NCBI RefSeq assembly: GCF_001766235.1
Contig: NZ_CP015164.1
Coordinates: 2,739,501 to 2,803,500, forward strand
Source: Acetobacter ascendens
Lineage (GTDB): Bacteria; Pseudomonadota; Alphaproteobacteria; Acetobacterales; Acetobacteraceae
DNA: 64,000 nucleotides
Direction of reading: 5' to 3'
Within the stretch, counting starts at the first letter, position 1, and every line of letters starts with the position of its first letter. Positions 45,721-55,507 of the stretch are shown here, in pieces. A program made the position numbers and the translations under genes. Under the pieces are notes generated by a model. The model searched no databases. It was given only the letters and a program-made list of their open reading frames with translations, and had not been told where the DNA came from.

Positions 45721-48700
45721 TTAGATTGTGAAGTATTTCGCGTGCTTGTTTAGAATAACAAGTGCTGAGGTAGACTGTTCCGGGTGGAGTTGATCCCCAT
45801 CTGTTAGGGAAACCCCAATGCGTTCGGCATCCAACAAGGCCAGAATGGGGTGTTGGTCTTCCAGCCGTGGGCAGGCCGGGTACCCAAAGGAATAGCGAGA
45901 CCCGCGATAGCCCTGCTGCAGCAGCTTTTCCATATCGCGTGCATCTTCCCCAGCAAAGCCGAGTTCAGCCCGGATACGTTTGTGCGTATATTCGGCCATG
46001 GCTTCTGCCATTTCTACGGAAAGACCGTGGAGGTACAGATAATCCTGATACCGGTTTTCTTCAAACCAATCACGGGCGATGTCGGATGCTTTTTGGCCGA
46101 CGGTTACAACCTGCAGACCGATCACATCACGCTCTGGGTCTGATATATCGCGTACAAAGTCAGCAATACATTCGCCATCTGCTTTTGGCTGGCGTGGCAG
46201 CGTAAAACGGCAGGCTTCGGTTGTGCCGTCTTCTTCAAACAGTACCAGATCATTGCCATCCCCGGCAGCTTTCCAGTAGCCGTAAATGGCCTGTGGTTTG
46301 AGAATGTTTTCTTTGGCCGTTAGATCCAGCATGCGGCGCAGGATTGGGCGGAGTTCCTGCCGTGCCCATATCAAGAAGTCATCCAAGGAGCGGCCTTGCT
46401 TACGGAAGCCCCACTGGAACTGATAAAGTGCACGTTCGTTCAGGAACGGCAGAACGGCTTCTGGTGTGGCTTCCAGAACGCGGGAACCCCAGAATGGCGG
46501 AACCATAGGTGGTTCATCTGCGGTCAGACGTTCACGCCGTGCACGTGCCGCAGCAACATCAACTGGGCCAAAGCCACGTGTTTCTGCTGTTTCTGGTGTG
46601 CGGGCATTGGTGCGGGTAGCTTTGCCTTCGCGCCGTTTCTGGATGGCAGCCAGATAATCATCAAACTTCTTCTGGCTTATCTGGTCCATAAGCGTCAGAC
46701 CATCAAAAGCATCACGCGCATATGCCACTCGCCCTGTAGGCGCATAGGCGGCAACGCAATCTTCTTCCACATAGTTACGGGTAAGGGCTGCGCCGCCCAA
46801 AAGAACAGGTGTATCCAGCCCATCGCGGGAGATTTCTTCCAGGTTTTCACGCATGATGACGGTGGACTTCACCAACAGGCCAGACATGCCAATGGCATCG
46901 GCCTTTTCCTTGCGTGCTGCCTCGATCATATCCTGCACAGGCACCTTGATGCCTAGATTGACAACGCGGTAACCATTGTTGGTGAGGATGATATCTACAA
47001 GGTTCTTACCGATATCGTGCACGTCACCTTTAACCGTAGCCAGCACGATTGTGCCGCGCTGCTGGCCGTCTATCCGCTCCATATGAGGTTCCAGATAGGC
47101 AACAGCGGCTTTCATGGTTTCGGCAGATTGCAGCACAAATGGCAACTGCATCTTGCCCGCACCAAACAGTTCTCCCACCACCTTCATGCCATCCAGCAGA
47201 ACGGTGTTGATGATGTCCAGCGGGGCCATGTTTTTCATGGCTTCTTCAAGGTCTGCCTCCAGTCCTTTCCGGTCCCCATCAACAATACGGTCTTTTAGGC
47301 GTTCTTCTGCTGTTTCAGCCCGTTTGCGCTTCACCGCATCTGCGGCTTTACGATCTGCAAACATGGCCAGAAGCGTTTGTAGTGGATCGTAATCTTCTGT
47401 GCGGCGGTCAAAAATCAGGTCTTCTGCAACTTTAACTTCTTCAGGGGCAATTAAGTGCAGAGGACGGATTTTGGAAACGTGCACAATGGCGGCTGTCATG
47501 CCGGCTTTAACAGCGTGATCCAGATAAACCGAGTTCAGTACGGCACGCGCAGCCGGATTGAGCCCGAAAGAGATATTGGACAGGCCGAGCACGATCTGAA
47601 TATCCGGGAAGGCATCCCGAATCATTTTAATGCCCTCAAGCGTCCATTGCCCCAGTTTGCGGTCATCTTCCGCACCGGTGGCGATGGTAAAGGTGAGGGG
47701 GTCAATCATCAGGTCAGACTGTGGCAGACCGTATTTTTCGCAGGCAAATTTTACAAGGCGGCTGGCAATACGCAGTTTGTCTGCCGGCTTGCGGGCCATG
47801 CCTTCTTCATCAATGGTCAGGGCAACAACAGCGGCACCAAATTTGCGGGCCAGTGTCATGCGGTCTGCTGCAGGGCCTTCGCCATCTTCAAAGTTGATGG
47901 AGTTGATAATGGGTTTGCCACCGTGCAGCTTAAGGGCTGCCTCAATAACCGGTGTTTCGGTGGAATCAATCACCAGTGGCGCGTTTACGGATGAGGTGAA
48001 GCGTTTGATCACTTCATCCATTTCTGCACGTTCATTACGGCCTACAAAAGCCGTGCAGATATCCAGTGCATTGGAGCCTTCACGTATCTGTTCGCGCCCA
48101 ACGGTTACACAGCCATCCCAGTCATGTGCTTCCTGAAGTTCGCGCCATTTTTTGGAGCCGTTGGCATTGCAACGTTCCCCGATGGAGAAATAGGCGTTTT
48201 CCTGCCGGAGGGGCACCTGAGAATAAAGGCTGGCAACAGAAGGCATCCATACGGATGTACGCGGCACAGGGGCAGGGCGTAGGCGGCCCGTGCCTTCTGC
48301 ACGGCGGCGCAACATGGCATCCAGTGCTTCTGTATGCGGGGTGGAGGTGCCACAGCAGCCGCCGATCAGGTTGAGGCCATCTTCTGTAATAAAGCGCTCA
48401 ACCCATGTGGCCATTTTTGCGGGTGTAAGGGGGTAATGAGTTTGACCATTTACCAGTTCGGGCAGGCCAGCATTGGGCTGCACGGAAATGAGCCGTGGCC
48501 AGTTTTCAGACAGCCATTTTACATGTTCAGCCATTTCCCGCGGGCCGGTCGCGCAGTTTAGGCCCATCAGATCGACGTCAAGACTGTGAATGACCGTGGC
48601 TGCCGCAGCAATGTCCGGCCCTACCAGCAGAGTGCCTGTGGTTTCTACGGTGACCTGCACGAAAATCGGGGTTGTGGCCCCTAGTTCTTTCCGTGCGATC

Positions 48701-49227
48701 TTTACGCCATTTACGGCCGCCTTGATCTGAAGTGTATCTTGGCAGGTTTCAATCAGGATGGCATCTACGCCACCTTCAATCAGGCCACGTGCTTGCTCTG
48801 CCAAAGCTGCTTCAAGGCTATCATAATCAATATTGCCCAGAGAGGGGAGCTTGGTGCCAGGGCCCATGGAACCCAGAACATAGCGGGTGCGGCCATCAGC
48901 AAAACTTTCTGCGGCTTCGCGCGCCAATATGGCGGAGTTCTTGTTGATTTCCCGCGTTTTGTCTGTCAGACCAAATTCGCCTAGCGTGATGGGGGAGCCG
49001 CCAAACGTATTGGTTTCCACCATGTCTGCGCCGGCTTCAAAATAACCGCGATGGATTTCACGGATAAGTTCCGGGCGTGAGAGCGTGAGAATCTCGGTGC
49101 AGTTTTCCTGCCCCCAGTAATCACGCTGGACATCCAGATCTAGCATCTGGATACGTGAGCCCATGCCTCCATCACAAAGCAGAACCTGATCACGTAGGGC
49201 ATCAAGAAGGGGCAAACGAGAAGACAT
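45721..49227 (-). CDS. metH: Cobalamin-dependent methionine synthase
   Basis: About 1168 residues. It moves a methyl group from methyltetrahydrofolate to homocysteine via B12. The start is placed at ATG 49227 (MSSRLPLLDALRDQVLL); ATG 49236 is also possible and neither has a strong SD. Domains in order: homocysteine/zinc domain (GLNCATGP, near 222; GGCCGTS, near 290), pterin domain (FSIGERCNANGSK), cobalamin cap and Rossmann domain (DVHDIGKNLV, near 732), and the C-terminal AdoMet activation domain (YRGSRYSFGYPACP). All four modules are present in one chain. No cobalamin riboswitch was recognised upstream. Confidence 0.95.
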   Translation of the reverse strand: MSSRLPLLDALRDQVLLCDGGMGSRIQMLDLDVQRDYWGQENCTEILTLSRPELIREIHRGYFEAGADMVETNTFGGSPITLGEFGLTDKTREINKNSAILAREAAESFADGRTRYVLGSMGPGTKLPSLGNIDYDSLEAALAEQARGLIEGGVDAILIETCQDTLQIKAAVNGVKIARKELGATTPIFVQVTVETTGTLLVGPDIAAAATVIHSLDVDLMGLNCATGPREMAEHVKWLSENWPRLISVQPNAGLPELVNGQTHYPLTPAKMATWVERFITEDGLNLIGGCCGTSTPHTEALDAMLRRRAEGTGRLRPAPVPRTSVWMPSVASLYSQVPLRQENAYFSIGERCNANGSKKWRELQEAHDWDGCVTVGREQIREGSNALDICTAFVGRNERAEMDEVIKRFTSSVNAPLVIDSTETPVIEAALKLHGGKPIINSINFEDGEGPAADRMTLARKFGAAVVALTIDEEGMARKPADKLRIASRLVKFACEKYGLPQSDLMIDPLTFTIATGAEDDRKLGQWTLEGIKMIRDAFPDIQIVLGLSNISFGLNPAARAVLNSVYLDHAVKAGMTAAIVHVSKIRPLHLIAPEEVKVAEDLIFDRRTEDYDPLQTLLAMFADRKAADAVKRKRAETAEERLKDRIVDGDRKGLEADLEEAMKNMAPLDIINTVLLDGMKVVGELFGAGKMQLPFVLQSAETMKAAVAYLEPHMERIDGQQRGTIVLATVKGDVHDIGKNLVDIILTNNGYRVVNLGIKVPVQDMIEAARKEKADAIGMSGLLVKSTVIMRENLEEISRDGLDTPVLLGGAALTRNYVEEDCVAAYAPTGRVAYARDAFDGLTLMDQISQKKFDDYLAAIQKRREGKATRTNARTPETAETRGFGPVDVAAARARRERLTADEPPMVPPFWGSRVLEATPEAVLPFLNERALYQFQWGFRKQGRSLDDFLIWARQELRPILRRMLDLTAKENILKPQAIYGYWKAAGDGNDLVLFEEDGTTEACRFTLPRQPKADGECIADFVRDISDPERDVIGLQVVTVGQKASDIARDWFEENRYQDYLYLHGLSVEMAEAMAEYTHKRIRAELGFAGEDARDMEKLLQQGYRGSRYSFGYPACPRLEDQHPILALLDAERIGVSLTDGDQLHPEQSTSALVILNKHAKYFTI

Positions 49228-49316
49228 GGCGACCATAAAATATAAAAAGAAAGGGGAAAGTGCTTTCCCAACACCGCAAAGCACAAGGCATCACGTTATT
49301 CCAGAGAGCAGCCCGT

Positions 49317-49709
49317 ATGTCTACTAGCCTTATGGAACAGAGCACAAAGCCCAGAGATGGGCGGATTATGCTTCATGTTTGTATATCGGTGCCGGATACG
49401 CAGATTAATCATCATGAAGATGCGCTTTTATTTGTTAATACCAAAATAACACAAGAACAGAAGGCAGGCTGGTGCCATGTTTGGCACTGGAATGGAGAAA
49501 TAGGGCAGCACGCTGCGCATTGTGTCTGCTGTAATGGGCAAGGAAGCTTATCGAGTTTTTTGCTCGCACGGGCTCAGGAAAGCGTTTTAGGGCGCTGTGT
49601 GTCTTACCGGTCTGTGTGGATTATATGTCGCAACAATGAAGCAGAACGTGTGCAGAAACGGCTGCAGAAAGAAGGATTTTTAAATTCTTTTTATAAATTT
49701 GTCGCTTAA
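49317..49709 (+). CDS. Small CxCC-containing protein, unknown
   Basis: A 130-residue candidate gene from ATG 49317 with only a weak SD (AGAGAG). It is divergent from metH. The protein has a His/Cys-rich block, GWCHVWHWNGEIGQHAAHC, then CVCCNGQGSLSSFLLARAQE, followed by a beta-strand-like SVWIICR. The CxCC followed by a short helix recalls the metal-binding motif of CobW-type proteins, but no P-loop is present, so this is only a weak hint. Proximity to cobalamin-dependent metH is notable. It could be spurious. Confidence 0.45.
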   Translation: MSTSLMEQSTKPRDGRIMLHVCISVPDTQINHHEDALLFVNTKITQEQKAGWCHVWHWNGEIGQHAAHCVCCNGQGSLSSFLLARAQESVLGRCVSYRSVWIICRNNEAERVQKRLQKEGFLNSFYKFVA

Positions 49710-49867
49710 AGCCAGTTTTCTGCCTTTATTACTGCTCAGTTTTCTTTACATATTTTATCATAACCTACACAGAAAAACTTGGAGACTGTGTCTTCTCCTG
49801 TCATAACGGCGCATGTGCCGAGCAGGAACGTATCTGCTGTATTTGTGCGGTACGCTGTATTGTTAAG

Positions 49868-49880
49868 TTGGTTTAACCAA
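49868..49880. promoter_or_regulatory. Perfect palindrome just before the exporter gene
   Basis: ttggtt-t-aaccaa is a perfect 13-nt palindrome ending directly at the AAGGG SD of the ABC exporter gene. It could be an operator or a hairpin that limits ribosome access. Confidence 0.35.
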
Positions 49881-49891
49881 AAGGGTTGTGC

Positions 49892-52147
49892 GTGGACCAG
49901 ACTGATCATGTGCCGGAACAGGCCGGTTCTCCTTCAGATACACATCGCGGTCAGGGAGCTCCCGTTTCTGCGCCTGTTATCCGGTTAAAAGCTGTTGCTG
50001 CAGCGGCCAAATATCATGGTCTGGAACTGGATATCCGTGATTTTGCAGCGGAACCGGGAGAAGATACGCCATCCCCTGCAACATTGGTGCGCTGGTTAGA
50101 AGATCAGGGTGCCGTGGCAAAGGCTGTGCGGATTAAGTGGCGTTATCTGGTTAAGATGACCAACTCTCCGCCGATTGTTTTGATGTTCCGCGATGGTTCT
50201 GCTGCACTGATGGTCAATGCGACACCAGATCGTGGGGTCGTATGGTTGCAGGATCCGCTTAAAGGCGCGGCTGTGGCTGCTGTGCCGGTAGATGAACTGC
50301 GTCTGTCTCAGATATGGACAGGTGATATTCTCCTTATCAAACGGCGTAGGGGAGAATCGGAAGCTGATGCTCCGGTCAGTCTGGGATGGCTGGCCAACAT
50401 GGTGCTGCGTGAAAAGCGCTCTTTGCGCGATATCGGCATCGCATCCATGACGCTGAGTGTGTTGCAGATTTTTCCGCCGCTTATTGTTATGCAGGTTATC
50501 GATAAAGTGGTGGGCTACCACTCTATGTCGACACTCGTGTCAATTTCTGGCCTGCTGTTCATATTTTCACTTTACGAAGTGCTTATCGGTTATGGGCGGC
50601 GCGAGCTGTCTATGGTGCTGACAACACGTATTGATTCTCGTATTTCCCTGCATCTTTTTAGCCGCCTTTTGTCCTTGCCGTTGGAATATTTTGAACGCCA
50701 GCAGACAGGTAACGTGCTTGGGCGTGTGACAGCTATTTATAAAGTGCGAGATTTTTTGACCGGACGGTTGATGACCACCGTCTTGGATCTGTTTACGCTG
50801 GTTGTCGTTCTGCCTTTCCTTTTTATTCTCAGCGCAACGCTAGCTTGGATGACAGTTGCTTGTGCGGGTCTTATCGGTTTGGTTGTTGTGGTTGCTATGA
50901 GCCCGCTTGCCAAACTTATGGTGCAACAGCTTGCTGCTGATCGGGATAGAAGTGCCGTTCTGTATGAAAGCGTTGCGGGTATCCGCACCCTGAAAACACT
51001 TGCTTTGGAACCTATTCGTAAACAGGCGTGGGATGATGCCACGGCAAATGTTATTCGTTGGAAACTTGCGGTAGGGCGCTTTTCAAACTGGACCCAAACA
51101 ATCGTTATGCCGCTTGATCTGTTTATCAATCGCGGCATCATTCTGGTTGGGGCTTATCTTGCGCTTGTAAGCCCCTCTACCGTGGGCATGGGTGGCCTGG
51201 TTGCATTTATGATGCTTGGCGGGCGTGTTGCTGCCCCGCTGGTTGGCCTGGCAAGGCTGATGGATGAGTTTAACGAAGTTATGGCATCTCTGGGTGAAGC
51301 CGCTTCGGTGCTGAATCAGCCTACGGAAACAAGAGCACTGACAACAGGGATGCGCCCGCGTATCAAAGGGGCGCTTTCGTTTGAGGATGTTAACTTCGCC
51401 TACCCTGGGTCTACCCGCCTTGCTCTGAAGGACGTCAATTTCTCTGTGCCAGCAGGCACCATGCTAGGGCTTGTTGGGCGAAGCGGATCTGGTAAATCCA
51501 CCATTACGCGTTTGTTACAGGGGGTTAGCCGGTCTTACACAGGCTATCTCAAGCTGGATGGCGTTGATTTGCGTGAAATTAACCTTACCCACTTGCGCCG
51601 GTCTTTTGGGGTGGTGTTGCAGGATAACTTCCTGTTCCGTGGCACCATCCGCGATAATATTACGGCGGGTCGCCCTGGGTTTACGATTGATGATGTTGTG
51701 CATGCGGCCAGAATGGCTGGGGCCGAAGAATTTATTGAACGGATGCCCGCGGGTTACGAAACGTTTATTGAAGAAGGTTCAACCAATATTTCTGGTGGCC
51801 AGCGTCAGCGTCTTGCTATTGCGCGTGCTGTGATTACTGACCCCAAGCTGATGATTTTGGATGAGGCGACGTCTGCGCTGGATCCAGAAAGTGAAGCTTT
51901 GGTGAACGCCAATCTGGAGCGGATTGGTAAGGGTCGTACTATGGTCATTGTTTCGCACCGTCTCTCTTCCCTTGTGAACTGTGATCAGATTTGTGTGATG
52001 GATCAGGGGGAAGTGGCAGATATCGCACCTCATGATGTTCTGCTCGAACGGTGTGATATTTATCGGACACTTTGGATGCAGCAAAACCGGCATACAGAAG
52101 GACGTTCTTCTTCTGCAGGCGCATCTTTGATCGCGGAAGGAGAATAA
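49892..52147 (+). CDS. Type I secretion ABC exporter with C39-like domain
   Basis: About 751 residues from GTG 49892, 6 nt after AAGGG; TTG 49886 is an alternative. The N-terminal region (about 28-145) has the fold pattern of C39 peptidases (RLKAVAAAAKYHGLELDIRD, VWLQDPLKGA) but no cysteine where the nucleophile should be, so it is a C39-like domain as in HlyB/LapB. Six membrane helices follow (about 165-430). The ATPase part has GRSGSGKST, ISGGQRQRLAIARAV and LMILDEATSALDP. It should export a C-terminally signalled protein such as an RTX adhesin or enzyme. The HlyD-like gene follows 4 nt later. Confidence 0.88.
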   Translation: MDQTDHVPEQAGSPSDTHRGQGAPVSAPVIRLKAVAAAAKYHGLELDIRDFAAEPGEDTPSPATLVRWLEDQGAVAKAVRIKWRYLVKMTNSPPIVLMFRDGSAALMVNATPDRGVVWLQDPLKGAAVAAVPVDELRLSQIWTGDILLIKRRRGESEADAPVSLGWLANMVLREKRSLRDIGIASMTLSVLQIFPPLIVMQVIDKVVGYHSMSTLVSISGLLFIFSLYEVLIGYGRRELSMVLTTRIDSRISLHLFSRLLSLPLEYFERQQTGNVLGRVTAIYKVRDFLTGRLMTTVLDLFTLVVVLPFLFILSATLAWMTVACAGLIGLVVVVAMSPLAKLMVQQLAADRDRSAVLYESVAGIRTLKTLALEPIRKQAWDDATANVIRWKLAVGRFSNWTQTIVMPLDLFINRGIILVGAYLALVSPSTVGMGGLVAFMMLGGRVAAPLVGLARLMDEFNEVMASLGEAASVLNQPTETRALTTGMRPRIKGALSFEDVNFAYPGSTRLALKDVNFSVPAGTMLGLVGRSGSGKSTITRLLQGVSRSYTGYLKLDGVDLREINLTHLRRSFGVVLQDNFLFRGTIRDNITAGRPGFTIDDVVHAARMAGAEEFIERMPAGYETFIEEGSTNISGGQRQRLAIARAVITDPKLMILDEATSALDPESEALVNANLERIGKGRTMVIVSHRLSSLVNCDQICVMDQGEVADIAPHDVLLERCDIYRTLWMQQNRHTEGRSSSAGASLIAEGE

Positions 52148-52151
52148 TCCC

Positions 52152-53615
52152 ATGAGCGAACAGGATGCACAAATCGTGCCTAACGATCCATCTGATGAAA
52201 ATCAGCAGAAGGCTGTCACGCCCGCTTCGGATGACTTTCTTAAGCAGGCTGATGATCCTTATGCACAAGGTGACATGCCCGTTGCGCTATTGGAGTTTCA
52301 TTCTCCTACAGCGGCACTGGTTAATATGCCGCCTACACCCAGTGCGCAGTATATTGTGTGGGTGATTGGCGGGTTGGTACTGTTTTCCATGATTGGGATG
52401 ACGGTCTTTCCGCTTGACCGTGTTGTTTCTACGCAAGGGCGCTTAATTTCCAGCGAACCATCGCTTGTGATCCAGCCTCTGGATACCTCAATCATACGTT
52501 CGATTGATGTGAGGGAAGGCGATTTCGTCCATAAAGGTGATATTTTAACGCATTTAGATCCTACGCAAACAGGCGCAGATAGTGAAAATCTGAAAACTCA
52601 GATGGATCAGTATCAAGCTGAAGTGGATCGCCTTACGGCAGAAGCGAACGGGCTGAATTATAAACCCGATGTAAATAATCTGGCCGCGTTACCGCAAGGG
52701 GAAGCGTATTTGCGGCGCATGGCTGAATTTAACGCTAAAGTTGAAAATTATAATAAGCAGATTGCCAGTTTGCAAAGTGACTTGCAGGGATATGTTGCAA
52801 ATGCGGCAATGTATGCCGCACGTGCCAAAGTGGCTGGTGACGTTCATAAAATGCGTATGGAACTCCAGAAGGATCAGGTAGGTAGCCGACTGTCTACTTT
52901 GAGCGCTCAGAATGAGTTGATGGAAGTGGAACGCTCACAAATTTCAGCTCAGCAGCAGGCGGCTTCTACGCGGAACAAGTTGGCTGCTTCAGTTTCTGAA
53001 AAAGAAGGCTACATTCAAACTTGGAAAGCCGAAGTTTATAAAGATTTGATTGTGGCACAGCATAAGCTGGCAGAAGCAAAAGGCGCTTATCAAAAGGCTA
53101 TTTTACACAGCAGCATGGTGGCGCTCAAAGCCGATGAAGATGCTGTTGTGCTGAATATCGCTAAAATTTCAGTTGGATCTGTTGTAACCCCGGCTGAAAA
53201 AATTATGACCCTTGTGCCTGTCGGGAAAGGGTTGGAAATTGAAGCTGTTATGTCAGGGCAGGATGTTGGTTTTGTGCGGATTGGAAACAAGGCACAGGTA
53301 AAATTTGCAACCTTCCCTTACCAGCAATATGGCGGTGCTGAAGCAACAGTTAAAACCATTAGTGCGGATTCTTTTGTGTCGGGCGGGGGCAGTGGTCCTA
53401 GCTCGGAAGATGTTACGCCAGATAATACATCCAAGTCTTTTTACAGTGTTCGTCTGCGGGTTGATAAATACACATTGCATGGCGTGCCTAATTTCTTTCA
53501 TCCCCAACCGGGGATGCCAGTTACGGCGGAAATCCGCGTTGGTAAGCGCACGATCATACAATATATGCTGAATAGCTTTGTGCCATTGATGTCAAATGGG
53601 ATGCGTGAACCCTAA
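52152..53615 (+). CDS. HlyD-type membrane fusion protein
   Basis: A 487-residue adaptor of the type I exporter. The SD GAAGGAG lies inside the end of the exporter gene. A cytosolic N-terminus of about 67 residues precedes one membrane helix (YIVWVIGGLVLFSMIGMTVF). Then come a lipoyl half-motif (IRSIDVREGDFVHKGDILTH), a long coiled coil (about 145-300), and the second lipoyl/beta-barrel part (VVTPAEKIMTLVPVGKGLEI; GNKAQVKFATFPYQQYGG). It would link the exporter to a TolC-like outer membrane channel, which is not encoded here. Confidence 0.9.
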   Translation: MSEQDAQIVPNDPSDENQQKAVTPASDDFLKQADDPYAQGDMPVALLEFHSPTAALVNMPPTPSAQYIVWVIGGLVLFSMIGMTVFPLDRVVSTQGRLISSEPSLVIQPLDTSIIRSIDVREGDFVHKGDILTHLDPTQTGADSENLKTQMDQYQAEVDRLTAEANGLNYKPDVNNLAALPQGEAYLRRMAEFNAKVENYNKQIASLQSDLQGYVANAAMYAARAKVAGDVHKMRMELQKDQVGSRLSTLSAQNELMEVERSQISAQQQAASTRNKLAASVSEKEGYIQTWKAEVYKDLIVAQHKLAEAKGAYQKAILHSSMVALKADEDAVVLNIAKISVGSVVTPAEKIMTLVPVGKGLEIEAVMSGQDVGFVRIGNKAQVKFATFPYQQYGGAEATVKTISADSFVSGGGSGPSSEDVTPDNTSKSFYSVRLRVDKYTLHGVPNFFHPQPGMPVTAEIRVGKRTIIQYMLNSFVPLMSNGMREP

Positions 53616-53662
53616 TTGGCAAAGAGCGTAATATAATACTCTGAATATAGAGGATTAGGGCT

Positions 53663-55435
53663 TTGGTCTGGAAACTGTTTCAGAAAACGTTTGGTAAGTC
53701 AGGTAAAGATGTTCAAACCCGACTTGAACAGGCCAAAGCACAATTAAAAGATGAGCCAGCAGATGCATTTAGCAAGCTGGCCGTTCTTGCGCGGGAAGGA
53801 AGCCCCGAAGCTCAATTTTTAGTTGGGCAATGTTATCTTACGGCGCAGGGGGCACCACCAGACTTGGTGGAAGGTGCGCGTTGGGTGCGCCGTGCAGGCC
53901 AGAATGGATGGGCGCAGGCATCTTTTGTTCTGGCGACGCTATATTTGCACGGCTTGCCGCAAGAAGTGGATGCAGATGCTCCAAAATCCATTTTTGATGA
54001 TTCAGCGGAGCAAACGAAGCGAGAGCCCGATTTTATCAAAGCTGCACACTGGGCCCAGCGTGCAGCAGAGGCCGGATATGCTGATGCTCAGGCTCTGTAT
54101 GGATATATTTTAACGGCTGGCCCGGAAAGTATCCGTAATCCTGAACAGGCACTGGAATGGTACCGGGCGGCTGCATCTAATGGGTGCGTGCAGGGCCATT
54201 TGGGAATTGGCCTTGCCGCGCTGGCGCAGGCAAAAACGCAAGAGGATTATACGGCTGCCGCTGTTGAGCTGAAAAAAGCGGCTGATGGTGGTATGGGCAC
54301 AGGCCTGTATCTTATGGGGGTAATGACGGAGCGTGGTATCGGCGTTCCTCAAAATATTCCTGAATCCACACAGTATTTTGCAAAAGCAGCAGAAAAGAAA
54401 GTTCGTGGCGCACAGGCAAAATATGGCTTGGCCTTACTTTCTGGTAAAGGCGTTGCCCGTGATGCGGTGCGAGGTGAAACGTGGTTAAGGCGTGCCGCGT
54501 TGGCCGGAGATGCTGAAGCTGCTGCCATTTTGGGGGATATGCACGGGCGGGGAGGTGAGATGCCCCCCAATTATGCGGAAGCTATTTCCTGGTATCGTTT
54601 TGCTTCGGATCAGGGGCATGCGGCTTCCAGTCGTACATTAGGTAATATTTATCTGAGCGGTGTGGGAGTGCCGAAAGACCCACAGGCAGCTGCGCAATGG
54701 TTTAAGATTGCAGCAGAACAGGGCGATAAGGAAGCTACGGCTGAATTAGGTAATCTGGCCTTGGCGGGGATTGTTCCCACCGCAGAGGCTGCCGAAGTTC
54801 TGGAATGTTATCGGAACGCTGCGGCACAGGATGACTTTCTGGCTGCGTTCAATGTTGGGGTTGCTCTTGCTCAGGGGGTTGGCTCCCAGAAAAATGAGGA
54901 AGAGGCTCTTAAGTGGATTCGTAAAGCTGCCGATAAAGTCGTGAATGCGCAGTATTGGTATGGACGTATGCTGCTAGAGGGCCGAGGCGCAGAACGGAAC
55001 CCTCAAGAAGGGCGAGAGTGGGTGGAAAAGGCTGCTGAAACTGGCATGACTGAAGCCCAGCTTGCCTATGGGCACTTGCTTATTACTGGGACAGGTGGCC
55101 CAAAAGACCATCCCCAAGCCTTGGAATGGTACAAAAAAGCCGCAGATGCTGGCAATGTGGATGCCATGTTTTCTATTGGTGCCATGCATGGTGGTGGGCA
55201 TGAAATTCCAGAAGATTTGGTTCTGGCACGCTCATGGTTTCAACAGGCGGCAGAAGGTGGCCATGGCCTCGCGCAGTTGATGATGGGGCGTTATCTGGCC
55301 AATGGAATAGGCGGAGATAAGGACCTGGAGGCTGCGCGATCTTGGTACCGCAAAGCAGAAAAACAGAATATTTTGCAGGCGAGTATCGAACTTTCCAAGA
55401 TCGGGGTGAATGAAGGTGCGCCGACACCTTCCTAG
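53663..55435 (+). CDS. Sel1-like repeat protein
   Basis: A 590-residue protein of about a dozen Sel1-type helical repeats (for example AAEAGYADAQALYGYILTAG, RRAALAGDAEAAAILGDMHG, KKAADAGNVDAMFSIGAMHG). It starts at TTG 53663 with AGGA 8 nt upstream. No signal peptide is apparent, so it is probably cytosolic, acting as a scaffold. A TATAAT box (53632-53637) upstream hints at an internal promoter, although no clear -35 was seen. Its place between the secretion genes and the glycosyltransferases suggests it organises them; this is inference. Confidence 0.88.
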   Translation: MVWKLFQKTFGKSGKDVQTRLEQAKAQLKDEPADAFSKLAVLAREGSPEAQFLVGQCYLTAQGAPPDLVEGARWVRRAGQNGWAQASFVLATLYLHGLPQEVDADAPKSIFDDSAEQTKREPDFIKAAHWAQRAAEAGYADAQALYGYILTAGPESIRNPEQALEWYRAAASNGCVQGHLGIGLAALAQAKTQEDYTAAAVELKKAADGGMGTGLYLMGVMTERGIGVPQNIPESTQYFAKAAEKKVRGAQAKYGLALLSGKGVARDAVRGETWLRRAALAGDAEAAAILGDMHGRGGEMPPNYAEAISWYRFASDQGHAASSRTLGNIYLSGVGVPKDPQAAAQWFKIAAEQGDKEATAELGNLALAGIVPTAEAAEVLECYRNAAAQDDFLAAFNVGVALAQGVGSQKNEEEALKWIRKAADKVVNAQYWYGRMLLEGRGAERNPQEGREWVEKAAETGMTEAQLAYGHLLITGTGGPKDHPQALEWYKKAADAGNVDAMFSIGAMHGGGHEIPEDLVLARSWFQQAAEGGHGLAQLMMGRYLANGIGGDKDLEAARSWYRKAEKQNILQASIELSKIGVNEGAPTPS

Positions 55436-55507
55436 AAAAATTCTAGAAATTTCAAAGGGTTTAGTATTTCATTTTTACAGTAAAATTAAAAGAGTAGGTT
55501 CATATCC

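Noticed and set aside
46396-47994. Plus-strand frames opposite metH
   Set aside because: Antisense to the cobalamin and pterin domains, with no coherent domain of their own.
49228-49500. Possible cobalamin riboswitch upstream of metH
   Set aside because: I looked for the B12 box and its flanking stems on the minus strand and found only short partial matches. A covariance-model search would settle it.
53616-53662. Complete promoter before the Sel1 gene
   Set aside because: A TATAAT box is present, but no acceptable -35 hexamer lies 16-18 nt upstream, so only the partial match is noted in the gene entry.
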